From contig NZ_JALJXP010000005.1 in the NCBI RefSeq assembly GCF_024170165.1, forward strand, positions 62,001 to 126,000: a stretch of DNA of 64,000 bases. Direction: 5' to 3'. The notes beneath the pieces were generated by a model that was given only the letters and a program-made list of their open reading frames with translations, ran no database searches and was not told the DNA's origin. The position numbers and the translations under genes were made by a program. This document shows, one piece after another, positions 25,341-34,250 of the stretch. The first letter of the stretch is position 1. Each line of letters starts with the position of its first letter. The DNA is from Pseudomonas nitroreducens (lineage in GTDB: Bacteria > Pseudomonadota > Gammaproteobacteria > Pseudomonadales > Pseudomonadaceae).

Positions 25341-26363
25341 TCAACGCCGGGCTATCCCGACACCGTCAGGGCGTCCGACAGGGATGCGTCCTACCTCTTC
25401 TTGACTTGCCAGATCAATCACCGAAACCACGCTGTCGGGCGTACAGGAAATGAACGCGCGTCCTGTCGCTGCATCGATGAAGATTCCGGCGCCGCGCCCG
25501 ATTTGCAGACGCTTGAGCGGCTTGCGAGTGGCGCTGTCATAGAACACCAGCGCGCCGGTTTTCACACTGACCACCAATACCTGCTTGCCATCGGGTGTGA
25601 ACTTCAATCGATGGGCACCGTCCAGCCCGGTAGAAATCTGTGACGTTAGCCTTTCCGCCTGCACATCGACGATAGACAAGATGCCGCCGGGCGTAACAGT
25701 CCAAAGCTCCCGACCATCGGGAGAGACGTCGAATCCTTCTGCGCCCTTGCCCACCGACACCAAGGTCTGCACCCAGTCCAGCCGCGGCTTTGCCGCTGGC
25801 GGTAGGACTCCTGTTGGCGGCATGGCTGGGGCTACCATGCGCTGCTCGAGCAGGCTGACCGTACCGGAACCGACGTTGGTGGCGTACATATGCTTAGCGT
25901 CCGGACTCACGTACAGCATGTGCGTCGTGTCTTGTCCTGTGCCCATGACCCAGTCCACGCGTCCCTGCGCCGGATCGAAGCGCCCCACGGCCTTTGAGCC
26001 CTGAGCGGTGAACCAGAGCTTTCCGCCCACGTAGGCCAGTCCATGCGGGCCGATCAGCGGCAAGGTGCTGATCGGCGTCTGGGCGACGGCATCAGCCAGG
26101 TCGATCACATTGATTTCGTGGAAGGCCCCGTACCCCGGATTGGAAACGTAGGCCACACGCCCATCAGTCGTGACTTCCACTTCGTGCGGGTCAGGCCCTA
26201 GCGCAACCTGCGCGATCAGCTCGAAGTTGAGTGGATCACGGAGCTGGAGCTGGTGGTCGGTCTTGGAGGCAATCAGCAGCAACTGCTTAGGCGTTTCCGC
26301 TGCCATGGCGGCGACAGGTAGCACCACCAGCAGAGCCGACAGCAGTAGTTCACTCAGCTTCAT
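25341..26363 (-). CDS. Exported YVTN-type beta-propeller protein
   Basis: I use ATG 26363 (MKLSELLLSALLVVLPVAAMAA) because AGGAG lies eight bases upstream; the ATG at 26372 is too close to it. A clear signal peptide ends at AMAA, so the protein is exported to the periplasm. The remaining 320 residues are repeated blades of the YVTN/lactonase-like propeller (GRVAYVSNPGYGAFHEINVIDL; KHMYATNVGSGTVSLLEQ; GRAFISCTPDSVVSVIDLASQEEVGRIPVG). Function in this family ranges from binding to lactone hydrolysis. It starts 24 bases after the XenA-like gene, as the distal member of that operon. Confidence 0.8.
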   Translation of the reverse strand: MKLSELLLSALLVVLPVAAMAAETPKQLLLIASKTDHQLQLRDPLNFELIAQVALGPDPHEVEVTTDGRVAYVSNPGYGAFHEINVIDLADAVAQTPISTLPLIGPHGLAYVGGKLWFTAQGSKAVGRFDPAQGRVDWVMGTGQDTTHMLYVSPDAKHMYATNVGSGTVSLLEQRMVAPAMPPTGVLPPAAKPRLDWVQTLVSVGKGAEGFDVSPDGRELWTVTPGGILSIVDVQAERLTSQISTGLDGAHRLKFTPDGKQVLVVSVKTGALVFYDSATRKPLKRLQIGRGAGIFIDAATGRAFISCTPDSVVSVIDLASQEEVGRIPVGRPDGVGIARR

Positions 26364-26387
26364 CGAGCGCATCTCCTGGGGTGTATT

Positions 26388-27485
26388 TCAGCGGCTCTGG
26401 TAGCGTTCCAGCCAGTGTGCGTATGGCGCCGGTAACACCCACGTTGACCGCTCGATCTCCAACGCCTGCGCCGCACGCAACGGCCAATGCGGATCTGCCA
26501 GGTGCATGCGCCCCACCATTACCAAGTCCATCTGCTCTTGAGCGACGACGCGCTCGGCATCCGCCGGCCGCTCGATGCCCCAGGACGATGCTACGGGAAG
26601 CCGCGCTTCACGGCGCACGCGCTCGGCAATCGGGGCGAGGAAGGCCGGCCCCCAAGGGATGTCGGTCTGCGGGATGGAGAAGCCGACGCTGACATTGAGC
26701 AGGTCTAGACCTTCATCGCGCATCAGGCGGGTCAGCTCGATGGATTCGGCGAGGGTCTGCTCGTCACGGCCGTCGAACTCGATGACTCCGAACCGTGCGG
26801 TCAGCGGCAGGTATTCGGGCCAGACCTTGCGTACCGCACGCAGGGTTTCCAAGAGGAAGCGGCTGCGTCCAGCGAAGTCCCCGCCGTATTCGTCATTGCG
26901 CTGGTTGGCGTGGACGCTGAAGAAGCTTTGCGCCAGGTAACCGTGGGCGAAATGCAACTCCAGCCATTCGAAGCCGGCGTCACGGGCCCGCCTTGCAGCG
27001 GCAACGAAATCGCGCTGGACGCGCTCGATGTCTTCCCTGGTCATGGTGCGCGGCACTTTCGGCAGATTAGCGCCGAAGGCCAAAGCAGACGGTGCGATAG
27101 TCTGCCAGCCGCTGGGGTCGCCTTCGGCGATGTGATCGTCGCCTTCCCAAGGTCGGTGTGCGCTGGCTTTTCGTCCCGCGTGGGCAATCTGGATGCCCGG
27201 CACTGCGCCAGCGGCCTTGATCGAGGCGGCGATCTGCGCCATGCCCTCGGCCTGCTGATCATTCCACAGGCCGGTGCAGGCTGGTGTGATGCGTCCTTCG
27301 GGCGACACCGCGGTCGCCTCGACAATAACCAGTCCGGCGCCGCCGCGGGCTATACCGGCGTAGTGGGCTGGGTGCCAGTCATTGGTGAAACCGTTGCGGG
27401 CCATGTATTGGCACATGGGCGGTACGGCGATGCGGTTGCGCAGTTCGACGTCTTTGAGGCGGAACGGAGAGAACAGGGCGGACAT
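26388..27485 (-). CDS. xenA: Old yellow enzyme, XenA-type xenobiotic reductase
   Basis: The 365-aa sequence closely follows Pseudomonas XenA along its full length: MSALFSPFRLKDVELRNRIAVPPMCQYMA at the start, GIQIAHAGRKASAHRPWEGDDHI in the middle, FEWLELHFAHGYLAQSFFS, and YAHWLERYQSR at the end. It is an FMN flavoprotein that uses NAD(P)H to reduce activated alkenes, nitro compounds and similar xenobiotics in the cytoplasm. The HFAHGYL stretch and the Cys in PPMCQYM fit the active-site set. It lies 11 bases after an MDR-type reductase and before the propeller gene. The divergent LysR gene at 29062 probably controls the operon. Confidence 0.92.
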   Translation of the reverse strand: MSALFSPFRLKDVELRNRIAVPPMCQYMARNGFTNDWHPAHYAGIARGGAGLVIVEATAVSPEGRITPACTGLWNDQQAEGMAQIAASIKAAGAVPGIQIAHAGRKASAHRPWEGDDHIAEGDPSGWQTIAPSALAFGANLPKVPRTMTREDIERVQRDFVAAARRARDAGFEWLELHFAHGYLAQSFFSVHANQRNDEYGGDFAGRSRFLLETLRAVRKVWPEYLPLTARFGVIEFDGRDEQTLAESIELTRLMRDEGLDLLNVSVGFSIPQTDIPWGPAFLAPIAERVRREARLPVASSWGIERPADAERVVAQEQMDLVMVGRMHLADPHWPLRAAQALEIERSTWVLPAPYAHWLERYQSR

Positions 27486-27496
27486 GGACTTCTCGC

Positions 27497-28468
27497 TCAG
27501 AAAAGAATGACAGGTTTGCCGGAGAAACTGCGCTGCCGCAGGTCTGCAAGGCGCTCGGGCAACGATTCGAATTCGCCGATGACCAGCGGTTCGGTTTGCA
27601 GTTGTCCCTCGGAGGCGGCCAGCAGCAATCGCTCACCGGCGGCTACCAGGCGCGCCCAGTCGACGTCGTCGCCGTGCCGGTGTAGTGCTCCCAGGGCCAC
27701 CTCATGCATCGATAGCGCGCGACCGAATGGCGGGTTAGGCCAATCGCTGACGCGCCCCTGGATGCACAGCAGATGGCCATTGGCGCGCAGAGCTGGCGCC
27801 AATCGCTGCGCATGGTCGCTGCCGATGCAGTCGATCAAGGCATGGAATCGCTCACCGGCGGCCCAGACTTCGTCATCGGCCAGCGGGCCGGGTAGCACCT
27901 GGGCGGCGCCCAACCGCTGCAGCCGCTGCCAGTGTCGCGAATGGCACATGACGCTGACCTGCACACAGCGTTCGCTGGCGAACTGCACCAGGTACTGGCC
28001 GACGGCGCCGCCGGCCCCGCTGATTAGCAGAAGGTCATCTTCGTGCAGCGGCAGCTTGTCGAGGGCCTGCCAGGCGGTCAGTGCCGGGCAAGGAAAGCCG
28101 GCGGCACGGGCGAAATCCAGCGCATCCGGCAGACACATCAGCACTCGCGCGGCAACGGGCGTGTGCTCGGCAAAACTACCCGGCTTGTTCAGATCCTGGT
28201 GATAGGCCACGCGCCGCCCCAGCCAGTCTTCATCGATACCCTGACCGACCGCTATTACGGTGCCAGCGCCATCAACGCCGGGGATTTTCCCCGGCTGCCA
28301 ATCCACCAGCTCACCGCCTAGAACCTTCCAATCCACGGGGTTCAGGCCGATGGCAGCGTTGCGCACCAGCACTTCACCCGGCGCAGGAACGGGCAACGCG
28401 CGGCTTTGCAACTGCAACTGCTGCGCCTGCGCACCGCCTTGCCAAGTCCAGGCCCGGGATGAACTCAT
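27497..28468 (-). CDS. Zinc-independent MDR-type alcohol dehydrogenase/quinone reductase
   Basis: This 323-aa protein is a medium-chain dehydrogenase/reductase: GEVLVRNAAIGLNPVDWKVLGGELVDWQPGKIPGVDGAGTVIAVGQGI at the N-terminus, and a Rossmann motif LLISGAGGAVGQYLVQFA near residue 150. The structural and catalytic zinc-binding Cys residues of classical alcohol dehydrogenases are missing, so it is closer to NADPH:quinone reductases. It overlaps the VOC gene upstream by four bases (ATGA) and precedes xenA by 11 bases. With the OYE-type partner it suggests reduction of an unsaturated carbonyl or quinone. The exact substrate is unknown. Confidence 0.85.
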   Translation of the reverse strand: MSSSRAWTWQGGAQAQQLQLQSRALPVPAPGEVLVRNAAIGLNPVDWKVLGGELVDWQPGKIPGVDGAGTVIAVGQGIDEDWLGRRVAYHQDLNKPGSFAEHTPVAARVLMCLPDALDFARAAGFPCPALTAWQALDKLPLHEDDLLLISGAGGAVGQYLVQFASERCVQVSVMCHSRHWQRLQRLGAAQVLPGPLADDEVWAAGERFHALIDCIGSDHAQRLAPALRANGHLLCIQGRVSDWPNPPFGRALSMHEVALGALHRHGDDVDWARLVAAGERLLLAASEGQLQTEPLVIGEFESLPERLADLRQRSFSGKPVILF

Positions 28469-28965
28469 TGGTAGGCACCAGCCGAATAGGTCAGCTCGTA
28501 GCTGTGGCTGTATATCTCCAGGATGTTGCCGAAGGGGTCTTCCATGTAAACCATGCGGAAGGGCTTCTCGCCGGGGAAGTACTCACGCACCGGCATTCGC
28601 TGCTTGCCGCCGGCGGCGACGATGCGGGCGGCCAAGCCCTCGACGTCCGGATCCTGCACGCAGAAATGGAAGACGCCGGTCTTCCAGTACTCGAAGTTGT
28701 TCTGCGGACGCTCGGCATTGGGAAACTGAAATATCTCCACGCCAACGCGGTCACCAGTGGACAGGTGGGCGATGCGAAACGAGCCCCAGCCAGCGCCGAA
28801 CACATCGGTGCACATCACGCCAATGGCGGAGTCGTCTTCGCTGATGGTGGTGGGCGGCATGATCAAGTACCAACCCAGGACTTGGGTGTAAAACTCAACG
28901 GCGGCGTCCAGGTCGGTGACGGCCAGGCCGATGTGGGAAAAGCTGCGGGGATAGGTGGCGCTCAT
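28465..28965 (-). CDS. VOC-family (glyoxalase-like) protein
   Basis: This 166-aa protein has the paired beta-alpha-beta-beta-beta pattern of the vicinal oxygen chelate superfamily: FSHIGLAVTDLDAAVEFYTQVLGWYLI at the N-terminus and FHFCVQDPDVEGLAARIVAAGG, then MVYMEDPFGNILEIYSHSYE at the C-terminus. His and Glu residues at the usual metal sites (HIGLAV, FHFCV, LEIY) are present. Members include glyoxalase I, extradiol dioxygenases and lactoylglutathione lyase-like enzymes. It is the first gene of the VOC-MDR-xenA-propeller operon, divergent from a LysR gene. It probably acts on the same compound as the two reductases. Confidence 0.85.
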   Translation of the reverse strand: MSATYPRSFSHIGLAVTDLDAAVEFYTQVLGWYLIMPPTTISEDDSAIGVMCTDVFGAGWGSFRIAHLSTGDRVGVEIFQFPNAERPQNNFEYWKTGVFHFCVQDPDVEGLAARIVAAGGKQRMPVREYFPGEKPFRMVYMEDPFGNILEIYSHSYELTYSAGAYQ

Positions 28966-29061
28966 GGCTCAGGCCTCGATGATACGGATGTATCACCAGC
29001 CTAGGGACGAACCGCTATAATGAAAACAACGCAGATGTTATTGAACCAATAAGAGATCGTT

Positions 29062-29949
29062 ATGCTTAATCCCCAGTGGCTGCGCACTTTTTCCACTCTG
29101 GCTGAGGTCGGCAGCTTCACGCGCAGCGCCGACCGCCTAGACCTCACCCAGGCCGCCGTCAGCCAGCACATCCGCCATCTGGAAGAACAACTCGGCCCTT
29201 TGTTGATCCGCCGGCCGCGCCTGCTGGAATTGACGCCTGCCGGTCAGGCACTGCTGCGTTACTGCGCCGAGGTGAACCAGGCGGATCGCCGCCTGCGCCA
29301 AGAGCTGGAAGGCGCCGATGCCGAACACGGAGAAATCGCTCTGATCAGCCCCGGCAGCATCGGCCTGTTCCTCTATCCGCTGCTACTGGAGATGCAGAAG
29401 GCCACGCCTGGGCTGGTCGTACGCCACCGTTTCGCACCTGACAGCGAGGTGCTGAGCGCTGTGCTGGAAAACCACTATGAACTGGGCCTGCTCAGCTTCA
29501 AGCCTGACGACCCGCGCCTGAGCGCGAGGCTATTTGCCGAGGAACCGCTGGAACTGGTGGTGCCGGCGGGAATCGAGGTGCACGACTGGCAAAGCCTGGA
29601 GCGCTTGGGTTTCATCGACCACCCCGACGGCCAGGCCATGGCTGGCCGCCTGCTGAGCCGCCGTTTCCCCGGCAACCCTGGGCTCCGTAATCTGCCGCTG
29701 CACGGCTTCAGCAACCAGATCGGGCTGATCCTCGAGCCGGTCGCCCGCGGCCTCGGCTTCACCGTCTTGCCGCGCTACGCCCGACAGGCATTCGTCCGGC
29801 AGGACGAGATCGCCGTAATGGAATGTGGCGCCCCGGTGGTGGACAAACTCTGGCTGATCCATCGAGCGGAGTGGCCCCTCTCACGGCGGGCAGCTAAATC
29901 GATCGAAAGACTCACTCTTCATATTTCCTCGCTTACTCGGCCGAGTTGA
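29062..29949 (+). CDS. LysR-type regulator of the divergent xenA operon
   Basis: A 295-aa LysR-type protein. The N-terminal helix-turn-helix reads WLRTFSTLAEVGSFTRSADRLDLTQAAVSQHIRHLEEQLG, and the substrate domain starts near residue 90 (EIALISPGSIGLFLYPLLLEMQKATPG). It diverges from the VOC gene, with 96 bases between them that contain an AT-rich interrupted dyad (ATAATG...ATGTTATT at about 29018-29042), a fair LysR-type site. This geometry is typical of a regulator that controls the neighbouring catabolic operon and itself. The effector is unknown but is probably an electrophilic or xenobiotic substrate of the reductases. Confidence 0.87.
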   Translation: MLNPQWLRTFSTLAEVGSFTRSADRLDLTQAAVSQHIRHLEEQLGPLLIRRPRLLELTPAGQALLRYCAEVNQADRRLRQELEGADAEHGEIALISPGSIGLFLYPLLLEMQKATPGLVVRHRFAPDSEVLSAVLENHYELGLLSFKPDDPRLSARLFAEEPLELVVPAGIEVHDWQSLERLGFIDHPDGQAMAGRLLSRRFPGNPGLRNLPLHGFSNQIGLILEPVARGLGFTVLPRYARQAFVRQDEIAVMECGAPVVDKLWLIHRAEWPLSRRAAKSIERLTLHISSLTRPS

Positions 29950-30026
29950 AGCAGTTAGCACCTCTCAATCGCATTAATTATCGGCTGGAACCGCAAACGA
30001 GGCGTGGAAGCTTTGCCGTCTAAGTC

Positions 30027-30180
30027 TGCTATTGGTCGGCAGCTGCCCATCACCGTTGGCCGCAAGCGGTCAGAAGCAGCAATCACCCAATTCCACATGC
30101 ATTTAGAGGCTGGATGAACTCGACCCACATGGTCGTGGGCACTACGGCGCCGCCGTCTGAGATCGGCCATTAGCTGACGC
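30027..30180. repeat. Dispersed intergenic repeat, copy C (long form)
   Basis: Starts CTGCTATTGGTCGGCAGCTGC and ends at GAGATCGGCCATTAGCTGAC. It aligns end to end with copy A at 22682. It lies between the end of the LysR gene and the small gene at 30347, in an otherwise empty stretch of about 400 bases. Confidence 0.7.
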
Positions 30181-30346
30181 CCCGTTGAGCTGATTTCCTC
30201 CCGCCGACAGGTTAATGGCCTACAGTGATCCTATGACTTGAGTTCCTCGGACTACCGCCGAATCACCACCGGTTGCTCCGCCCCGCCCCTTGGCGCTCTC
30301 GCCTACGCCTGTTCGCAGCCAATTGCCAGTGTACGAGAGCAACAGC

Positions 30347-30625
30347 ATGCCCCCGCAAAATCACGTCAACGTTGAGTTGGCGACCGTTGCATTTCTCGAG
30401 CTAACCCCCTCCCTACGTCATCAAATTCAGCTTCTGATCCCGCAAGGAAGTACGCGCGAGCAAGCTGGAGACTTTTTTCGACAGAAAGCATGGTCAGAGC
30501 TATGCCAGGCGGCACGTCAATGCGGAAAGCAGCCAGCAGACTATGCCGCCCAAGTTATTGAGCTCTATCGTGCAGAGCTTGCGAAGGGACATCGGCGTGC
30601 ACTGCCCATTGATCGTATTGCCTGA
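30347..30625 (+). CDS. Hypothetical protein, 92 aa
   Basis: The frame opens at 30290, but ATG 30347 (MPPQNHVNVELATVAFLEL) with a purine-rich GAGAGCAAC upstream is the likelier start. The protein is compact and helical (TPSLRHQIQLLIPQGSTREQAGDFFRQKAWSELCQAARQCGKQPADYAAQVIELYRAEL), with no membrane segment. I do not recognise a family. It stands alone between a repeat copy and the convergent nitronate-monooxygenase-like gene. The regular amino-acid composition argues that it is real, but the evidence is modest. Confidence 0.45.
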   Translation: MPPQNHVNVELATVAFLELTPSLRHQIQLLIPQGSTREQAGDFFRQKAWSELCQAARQCGKQPADYAAQVIELYRAELAKGHRRALPIDRIA

Positions 30626-30694
30626 CGTCTGCTTGGGGTCGGATGCTGCCGCCACTCCTTGGCAGCTTGAACCCAAGATTGGGGATATTTTCGG

Positions 30695-31693
30695 TCACCC
30701 GTTGCAGCCCAGATATTCAAGGCGCCGCATCGCATCGCGCGCATCATCGAGCACCGAGTCAAAAATGGCTTCCACGCTTTGCACAGCGTCGGCAAATACG
30801 ATCGACGGGCCGTAATCGAGCATGCCTTGGCGGCTATCCCCGGTCTTGTAGGCTTGAGTGGTCAGTGCTCCCATGACGTGAGGGCGATAGCTTTCGAAAT
30901 CGCTCGCTCCCGCTGCGTCCAATGCTGCAACAGCCTTGGCGCTGTCATTGTTCAGGACTCGGTGATGTTGCCGCAGGCCGGTCTTCACGATGATGCTTTC
31001 TGTGCCATCGCTTTGCACCAGACGCTCCTTGTACTGGCGGTGAATCCACAGCTCCTCGGCTACCAGCATCCGCGACCCCATCAGGACGGCCTCGGCTCCC
31101 ATCAACAGCGTCGCCGCCAGTTGGCTTCCGGTACCAATCCCGCCACCGATAACCACCGGGATCGGAACCTCTTTCGGCGCATGGGCGGCTTGAACCATGC
31201 TGCTGATGCCGTAGGTTCCTGGATGGCCGCCGCAGTCGTTGCCAACGACGATCACCGCATCCACGCCAAGACGCGCGGCTGAGCGCGCGTAGCGAACCGC
31301 CGGAACCTTGTGCAGAACCTTTATGCCCGCTTCCTGCAGCGCCGGTAGAACAGCTTCTGGGCTTCCACCCGATGTTTCGACACAGAGGACTTCTTCCTCG
31401 GCAAGGATCCTCATCTGCTGACGCAAGCGCTCGGTTGCGCCGGCCTGACCAGAAAGGTAGAGATTCACCCCGAACCCTTTGCCCGAGGTGAGGCTGCGAC
31501 ACCGACGAAGCTGTTCGCGGAATTCGTCCAGATCGGGGAAGCCGGCAGCAACCACAAATCCCATCCCACCTGCGTTGACCACCGACGCGACATAGTTGGC
31601 GTCTGACACCCCAGGCCCCATACCGCCACAAAGAATGGGATGAGGGATCCCGAGCATCTCTGTAATGCGAGTTCTGAAGAGCTGGTTACGCAT
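30695..31693 (-). CDS. Nitronate monooxygenase-like flavoprotein
   Basis: The start is ATG 31693 with CGGAG upstream (332 aa). The sequence follows the 2-nitropropane dioxygenase/nitronate monooxygenase family: ITEMLGIPHPILCGGMGPGVSD, KVLHKVPAVRYARSAARLGVDAVIVVGNDCGGHPG and IPVVIGGGIGTGSQLAATLLMGAEAVLMGSR, the last two being FMN-binding TIM-barrel blocks. FabK-type enoyl reductases are the main alternative and share these motifs. The HPG in the GNDCGGHPG segment favours the nitronate type. It detoxifies nitronates, or reduces a similar substrate, in the cytoplasm. It precedes no other gene closely; the MFS gene upstream on the same strand is 178 bases away. Confidence 0.82.
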   Translation of the reverse strand: MRNQLFRTRITEMLGIPHPILCGGMGPGVSDANYVASVVNAGGMGFVVAAGFPDLDEFREQLRRCRSLTSGKGFGVNLYLSGQAGATERLRQQMRILAEEEVLCVETSGGSPEAVLPALQEAGIKVLHKVPAVRYARSAARLGVDAVIVVGNDCGGHPGTYGISSMVQAAHAPKEVPIPVVIGGGIGTGSQLAATLLMGAEAVLMGSRMLVAEELWIHRQYKERLVQSDGTESIIVKTGLRQHHRVLNNDSAKAVAALDAAGASDFESYRPHVMGALTTQAYKTGDSRQGMLDYGPSIVFADAVQSVEAIFDSVLDDARDAMRRLEYLGCNG

Positions 31694-31871
31694 GGGCACT
31701 CCGGTTCAGCGAAGAGCTGGGAAGAGGCGGAGTTAACCGCCCCCGGGGAAGAAAGCTGTGGTGTTCCGCCGACGCTCGGCGCGGCATGAACTCAGGAACA
31801 CTCTTATAGCTAAACACTTGTTCAGTAGTAAAGAGGTCCCCCGTCTGCCGAAGGCCCTCGCTAATCCTCGC

Positions 31872-33047
31872 TCAAGCCTGCTGCGGAAGGCCCATGGCTT
31901 CGCGCCTGTCCAGTGCGCCAGATATCAGGGCCAGTGCCAGAGCGCCGAGTGACAACAGTCCGCCGGCCCAGTTCGGGGCAACCAGGCCGAAACCCGCGCT
32001 GATCACCCAGCCCCCTACCCAGGCGCCGATGGCATTGCCCAGGTTGAAGAGGCCGATGTTCACAGCGGCGGCAAGGGTAGGAGCGCCCGCAGCCGCTGCT
32101 TTATCCAGAACCAGCTTCTGAATGGGCGACACGGTGGCAAAGCCAAAGCCCGCCATCAGCGCAATGCACAAGGCGGACATCCACTGGCTGTGCGCGGTAT
32201 ACGCGAAGATGAACAGGACGATCGCCTGAGCGAGCAGTGTGATGTAGAGCAGCGTCATCAGCGAGCGATCTGCAAAGCGTCCGCCGAGAGAGTTCCCGGC
32301 AAACAGACCGATGCCGAAGGCCATCATCAGCCAGACAACTGCGGACTCAGAGAAGCCGGCGACTTCCGTCATCATGGGCGCGATGTAGGTGATCGAGGTG
32401 AAGAACGAAGCTGGGCCGAGAACGGTGATCCCCATTGCCAGCAGTACCCTGGAGTTCTTGAACGCTGCCAGCTCCTGACGAACGTTGGCACCTTTGCTCC
32501 CGCCGACATCGGGAATCATGTAGACCACTGCTAGCAAGCCGATGATGCCGATAGCGGTGATGGCGTAGAACGTCGCCCGCCAGGAAATGAACTGGCTCAA
32601 CCAGGTGCCGGCAGGCACACCGAGCAGGGTGGCCAGCGCCATACCCGAAAACATGAAGGCAATCGCGCTGACCCGTTTGTTGGGAGCTACCAGTTCAGCG
32701 GCGAGGATCGATCCTATGCCAATGAAGGCCCCGTGGGTCAGCGAGGTAATCACTCGGCCGAGTAGTGCCATTGGAAAACTCGTCGCGGCGGCCGTCATGA
32801 GATTTCCCAGGACGAAGAGAACCATCAGGATCGCGAGCATCCGTTTACGCGGCAGCCGTCCGCCCAGAATGATCAACAGCGGTGCGCCGAGAAAGACGCC
32901 CAGTGCATAGGAGGTTGCCAGGTACCCGGCTTGTGGGATGGTGATGCCATATTCGGCCGCCATTTGCGGCAACAGCCCGGCGATGACGAACTCGGTGGTG
33001 CCGATCCCGAACGTTCCGATCGCGAGGGCCCAGATAGCGAGGGGCAT
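31872..33047 (-). CDS. MFS transporter, DHA1-type drug/sugar efflux
   Basis: I choose ATG 33047 (MPLAIWALAIGTFGIGTTEFVIAG, 391 aa), with GGAG nine bases upstream, over ATG 33062. The sequence has 12 hydrophobic segments. MFS signatures include GTTEFVIAGLLPQMA in TM1 and the GRVITSLTHGAFIGIG block in TM4-5. This resembles the AraJ/YdhP/NepI-like DHA1 transporters, which export sugars, purines or drugs by proton antiport. It diverges from a LysR gene at 33194 with a 146-base gap, so it is probably controlled by that regulator. The substrate cannot be told. Confidence 0.88.
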   Translation of the reverse strand: MPLAIWALAIGTFGIGTTEFVIAGLLPQMAAEYGITIPQAGYLATSYALGVFLGAPLLIILGGRLPRKRMLAILMVLFVLGNLMTAAATSFPMALLGRVITSLTHGAFIGIGSILAAELVAPNKRVSAIAFMFSGMALATLLGVPAGTWLSQFISWRATFYAITAIGIIGLLAVVYMIPDVGGSKGANVRQELAAFKNSRVLLAMGITVLGPASFFTSITYIAPMMTEVAGFSESAVVWLMMAFGIGLFAGNSLGGRFADRSLMTLLYITLLAQAIVLFIFAYTAHSQWMSALCIALMAGFGFATVSPIQKLVLDKAAAAGAPTLAAAVNIGLFNLGNAIGAWVGGWVISAGFGLVAPNWAGGLLSLGALALALISGALDRREAMGLPQQA

Positions 33048-33193
33048 TGATTGTGTCTCCATAAACGAGTGAGGAGCTAACCAGGTGATGGAGAGCCGGC
33101 CAGCGTGTGCTCGAAATTCTATGGATGACTTTCAGCTCGATAAACGCGCTGCTTATTGTCACTATGTAGACTTAAGGTCTACAGAGACTTCCC

Positions 33194-34102
33194 ATGCTCC
33201 CCATCGAATCCTTGAGCGGAATCACCACATTTGTGGTGGCGGCTCGCGCTCACAGCTTCACGGACGCCGCTGCGCAGTTGGGAGTGTCCAAATCTGCGGT
33301 CGGCAAGTCGATTGCCCGCCTGGAAGAGCGGTTGGGGGTAAAGCTGTTTCTCCGTACGACGCGGCGAGTGACATTGTCTGCCGACGGTCAAGCTTACTTC
33401 GCAGCCTGCTCCGCTGCCCTAGAGGAAATAGGCGCCGCCGAGAACAGCCTGGGGGGCCGTGCTATGAGTCCATCCGGTCGCCTGCGTATCGACATGCCGG
33501 TGGTCTTCGGACGCAAGGTCATGATGCCGATTCTGCTGGAGATCGGGTGTCGGTATCCCGATCTGCATTTCACAATGACATTCGCCGATCACCTCATTGA
33601 TCCGATCGAGGAAGGCGTTGACCTGGCGATCCGTTTCGGGGAGCCGAAGGACTCGACTGAATTGATCGCACGTCGCCTGACCAGTCAGCGATGGGTGATC
33701 TGCGGTGCGCCGAAGTACCTCGAGAAGCACGGCACCCCGGTCACTCTCGATGACCTCGCGTTCCATCAGGGTATCGTGGGGTATCGGCGCGACCAGCCCT
33801 TATCCTGGCGGGTTTCTATCGAGGGGGAGGCACAACGATTCAGCCCTCCGGCGACGCACCAGCTCAGTGACGGAGATGCGATTGTCGACGCAACGCTTGC
33901 CGGTCTGGGGCTGTGCCAGATTCCGGAGTCACTGGTGCGAGAGCACATCGCCGAAGGGCGCCTGGTGACTGTGCTAGATGAGTACACCCAAGATCTGGTC
34001 GACGTCCATGCGGTCTGGCCAAGGGCCGCCCATTTGCGGCCGAAGGTCAAGTGCGTGGTCGAGACGCTGGTTGAGTTAGGGCAACTAGGGCGGTTGGGCT
34101 GA
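33194..34102 (+). CDS. LysR-type regulator divergent from the MFS gene
   Basis: A 302-aa LysR-type regulator with a helix-turn-helix at residues about 5-60 (IESLSGITTFVVAARAHSFTDAAAQLGVSKSAVGKSIARLEERLGVKLF). The effector domain resembles the CrgA/DsdC-like subfamily: PSGRLRIDMPVVFGRKVMMPILLEIGCRYPDLHFTMTFADHLIDPIEEGVDLAIRFGEP. It diverges from the MFS exporter at 33047, the arrangement for self- and target regulation. A CTATGTAGACTTAAGGTCTACAGAG dyad-like stretch lies just before the ATG and could be its site. Full length, with no sign of damage. Confidence 0.87.
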   Translation: MLPIESLSGITTFVVAARAHSFTDAAAQLGVSKSAVGKSIARLEERLGVKLFLRTTRRVTLSADGQAYFAACSAALEEIGAAENSLGGRAMSPSGRLRIDMPVVFGRKVMMPILLEIGCRYPDLHFTMTFADHLIDPIEEGVDLAIRFGEPKDSTELIARRLTSQRWVICGAPKYLEKHGTPVTLDDLAFHQGIVGYRRDQPLSWRVSIEGEAQRFSPPATHQLSDGDAIVDATLAGLGLCQIPESLVREHIAEGRLVTVLDEYTQDLVDVHAVWPRAAHLRPKVKCVVETLVELGQLGRLG

Positions 34103-34200
34103 GCAGGTGAGCTCTGGCTACAGAAGGTTAAATTGCGGACGCCCGTTTCCCGCCAGAAGCAGGCATATACCGACGCAGCCTTGGGCGAGCCGCCTGCGTG

Positions 34201-34250
34201 CGTCCGCTATGGGTCGATAACGGCCTCAAGCCAGGAGAAACAAGCGACCA
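34201..34250. repeat. Dispersed intergenic repeat, copy D (short form)
   Basis: CGTCCGCTATGGGTCGATAACGG at 34201 repeats the opening block of copies B and E with two changes, and is followed by GCCTCAAGCCAGGAGAAAC. A related GCGGACGCCCGTTTC block precedes it at about 34134. It lies between converging LysR and LacI genes. Confidence 0.65.
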